64,000 bases of DNA from assembly GCF_025950095.1 (NCBI RefSeq), contig NZ_JAPDDR010000016.1:42669-106668 (forward strand). The letters are read 5' to 3'. This DNA comes from Luteolibacter rhizosphaerae. GTDB taxonomy: Bacteria; Verrucomicrobiota; Verrucomicrobiia; Verrucomicrobiales; Akkermansiaceae. Shown in pieces: positions 63,457 through 64,000 of the stretch. The position numbers were made by a program, and so were the translations under genes. How positions within the stretch are numbered: position 1 is the stretch's first letter; each line of letters begins with the position of its first letter. Below the pieces are notes generated by a model, which saw nothing but the letters and a program-made list of their open reading frames with translations, had not been told where the DNA came from and made no database searches.

Positions 63457-63995
63457 TTGACGCGGACGCCGCAGCGGCGGAAGCGGATGATGCCGTTGCC
63501 GTTGCACTTGAAGCCGACGTTAGGCCAGACGGCGGTGGCGCCGCTGCCGGTAACAGTGGCGGGGGTGCGGAGCATGACGATGCCATCGGCGGGGACGATG
63601 TCGGCCCAAGGGCTGGGGCCGCTGGTGGACATGTCGTAGGAGATGCCGCTGCCTCCGGAGACCTGCTTGGTGAGCGTGACTTGGAAGGCGCCGCTCATGA
63701 CTTGGACCTCGAGGACAAGTTCCATGTTCTTGCCGACCGGGGAGCCGCCGAGGTTCGCGGTGCCGCCGTTGTTGAAGGACATGTCGCCGGAGAGGCCCGA
63801 GGTAGTCACGTTGAGCTCCCACCAGTCGTAGGCTCCGGCCTCGACGATCGTCTTGGAATTGAGAGTCGCGCCCGTGGGCATGAAGGGCGCACCCCAGCCG
63901 GTGGGCTGGCCGCTGCTGCCCGCGAAGGCGACGTTCGCATTCTCCCAGGCAACATTGGCCAAGGGGTCGTAGGAGTAGGCGAAGTAGGCCGCCAT
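63453..63995 (-). CDS. Beta-rich protein reaching the window edge (180 aa visible)
   Basis: The visible frame opens at ATG 63995, five bases from the edge, but the gene may extend beyond it. It reads ANVAWENANVAFAGSSGQPT, GWGAPFMPTGATLNSKTIVE, AGAYDWWELNVTTSGLSGDM, KNMELVLEVQVMSGAFQVTL, ADIVPADGIVMLRTPATVTG, FKCNGNGIIRFRRCGVRVK. This is a jelly-roll/carbohydrate-binding type fold. No signal peptide is visible. It could be the C-terminus of a tail-fibre or minor tail protein, or a host secreted protein. Confidence 0.5.
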   Translation of the reverse strand: MAAYFAYSYDPLANVAWENANVAFAGSSGQPTGWGAPFMPTGATLNSKTIVEAGAYDWWELNVTTSGLSGDMSFNNGGTANLGGSPVGKNMELVLEVQVMSGAFQVTLTKQVSGGSGISYDMSTSGPSPWADIVPADGIVMLRTPATVTGSGATAVWPNVGFKCNGNGIIRFRRCGVRVK

Positions 63996-64000
63996 GGTCG

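Noticed and set aside
1..64000. CRISPR array
   Set aside because: No regularly spaced repeats with unique spacers were found.

Overview
The window most likely comes from a Verrucomicrobiota chromosome, probably a Luteolibacter-like member of the Verrucomicrobiaceae. The evidence is a high-GC sequence, a PEP-CTERM exported protein (48347-49117), a secreted protein with an autotransporter-associated beta-strand segment (6500-8956), proteins with thrombospondin-3-like calcium loops, an SHD1-like domain (38843) and a TIGR03067-like lipoprotein domain (43130). No rRNA, ribosomal protein or other phylogenetic marker is present, so the placement is an inference.

Positions 1-50.5 kb are an accessory-type host region. 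About 80 mostly short genes are packed closely and nearly all lie on the + strand; the clear exceptions are a LuxR-type regulator (5110-6375), a DUF642-like secreted protein (15873-16709), a SirB1-like protein (47232-48095) and a membrane protein (49972-50505). The contents fall into groups: small lipoproteins and membrane proteins of unknown role; small cytosolic enzymes or fold families (GNAT acetyltransferases, VOC, RibD-C/DHFR-like, RidA, SnoaL/NTF2, SRPBCC, MOSC, AlkD-like, LOG, MmcQ/YjbR, MazG-like, DUF1801, GyrI-like); small Cys-rich zinc-ribbon proteins; and immunity-like families (SMI1/KNR4, DUF4304, DUF4288, a possible colicin-type immunity protein) with no visible toxin. An AAC(3)-I-type aminoglycoside acetyltransferase homologue (34651-35103) is coupled by a 4-base overlap to an NAD-dependent epimerase-like gene. 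Decay is frequent: a nucleoside hydrolase broken by one extra C, a zincin-like gene with a frameshift and a stop, two small reading frames each broken by one TAG, and a 95-bp direct repeat carrying a chimeric gene fragment. Intergenic spaces hold dispersed hairpin repeats.

From 50.66 kb a prophage begins. The 3' half of a tRNA-Val(GAC) gene, with its own terminator, lies on the minus strand at 50662-50710 and marks the left attachment junction. It is followed by a small lipoprotein, an HNH nuclease on the opposite strand, small and large terminase, a DUF1508-like protein, an HK97-type portal, a ClpP-like head protease, head closure protein, major capsid protein, gp6-like connector, gp10-like protein, tail terminator, tail tube protein and a tail-assembly chaperone. 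The chaperone has a textbook -1 frameshift heptamer (GGGAAAC at 61782-61788) that would produce a G/GT-type pair. Strong hairpins follow the capsid and tail tube genes.

After the chaperone (62117) the plus-strand structural operon stops. A sensor histidine kinase (62156-63307) and a beta-rich protein reaching the window edge lie on the minus strand. No integrase, tape measure, baseplate or lysis gene is visible, so the element is either continued beyond the window, rearranged, or a remnant.
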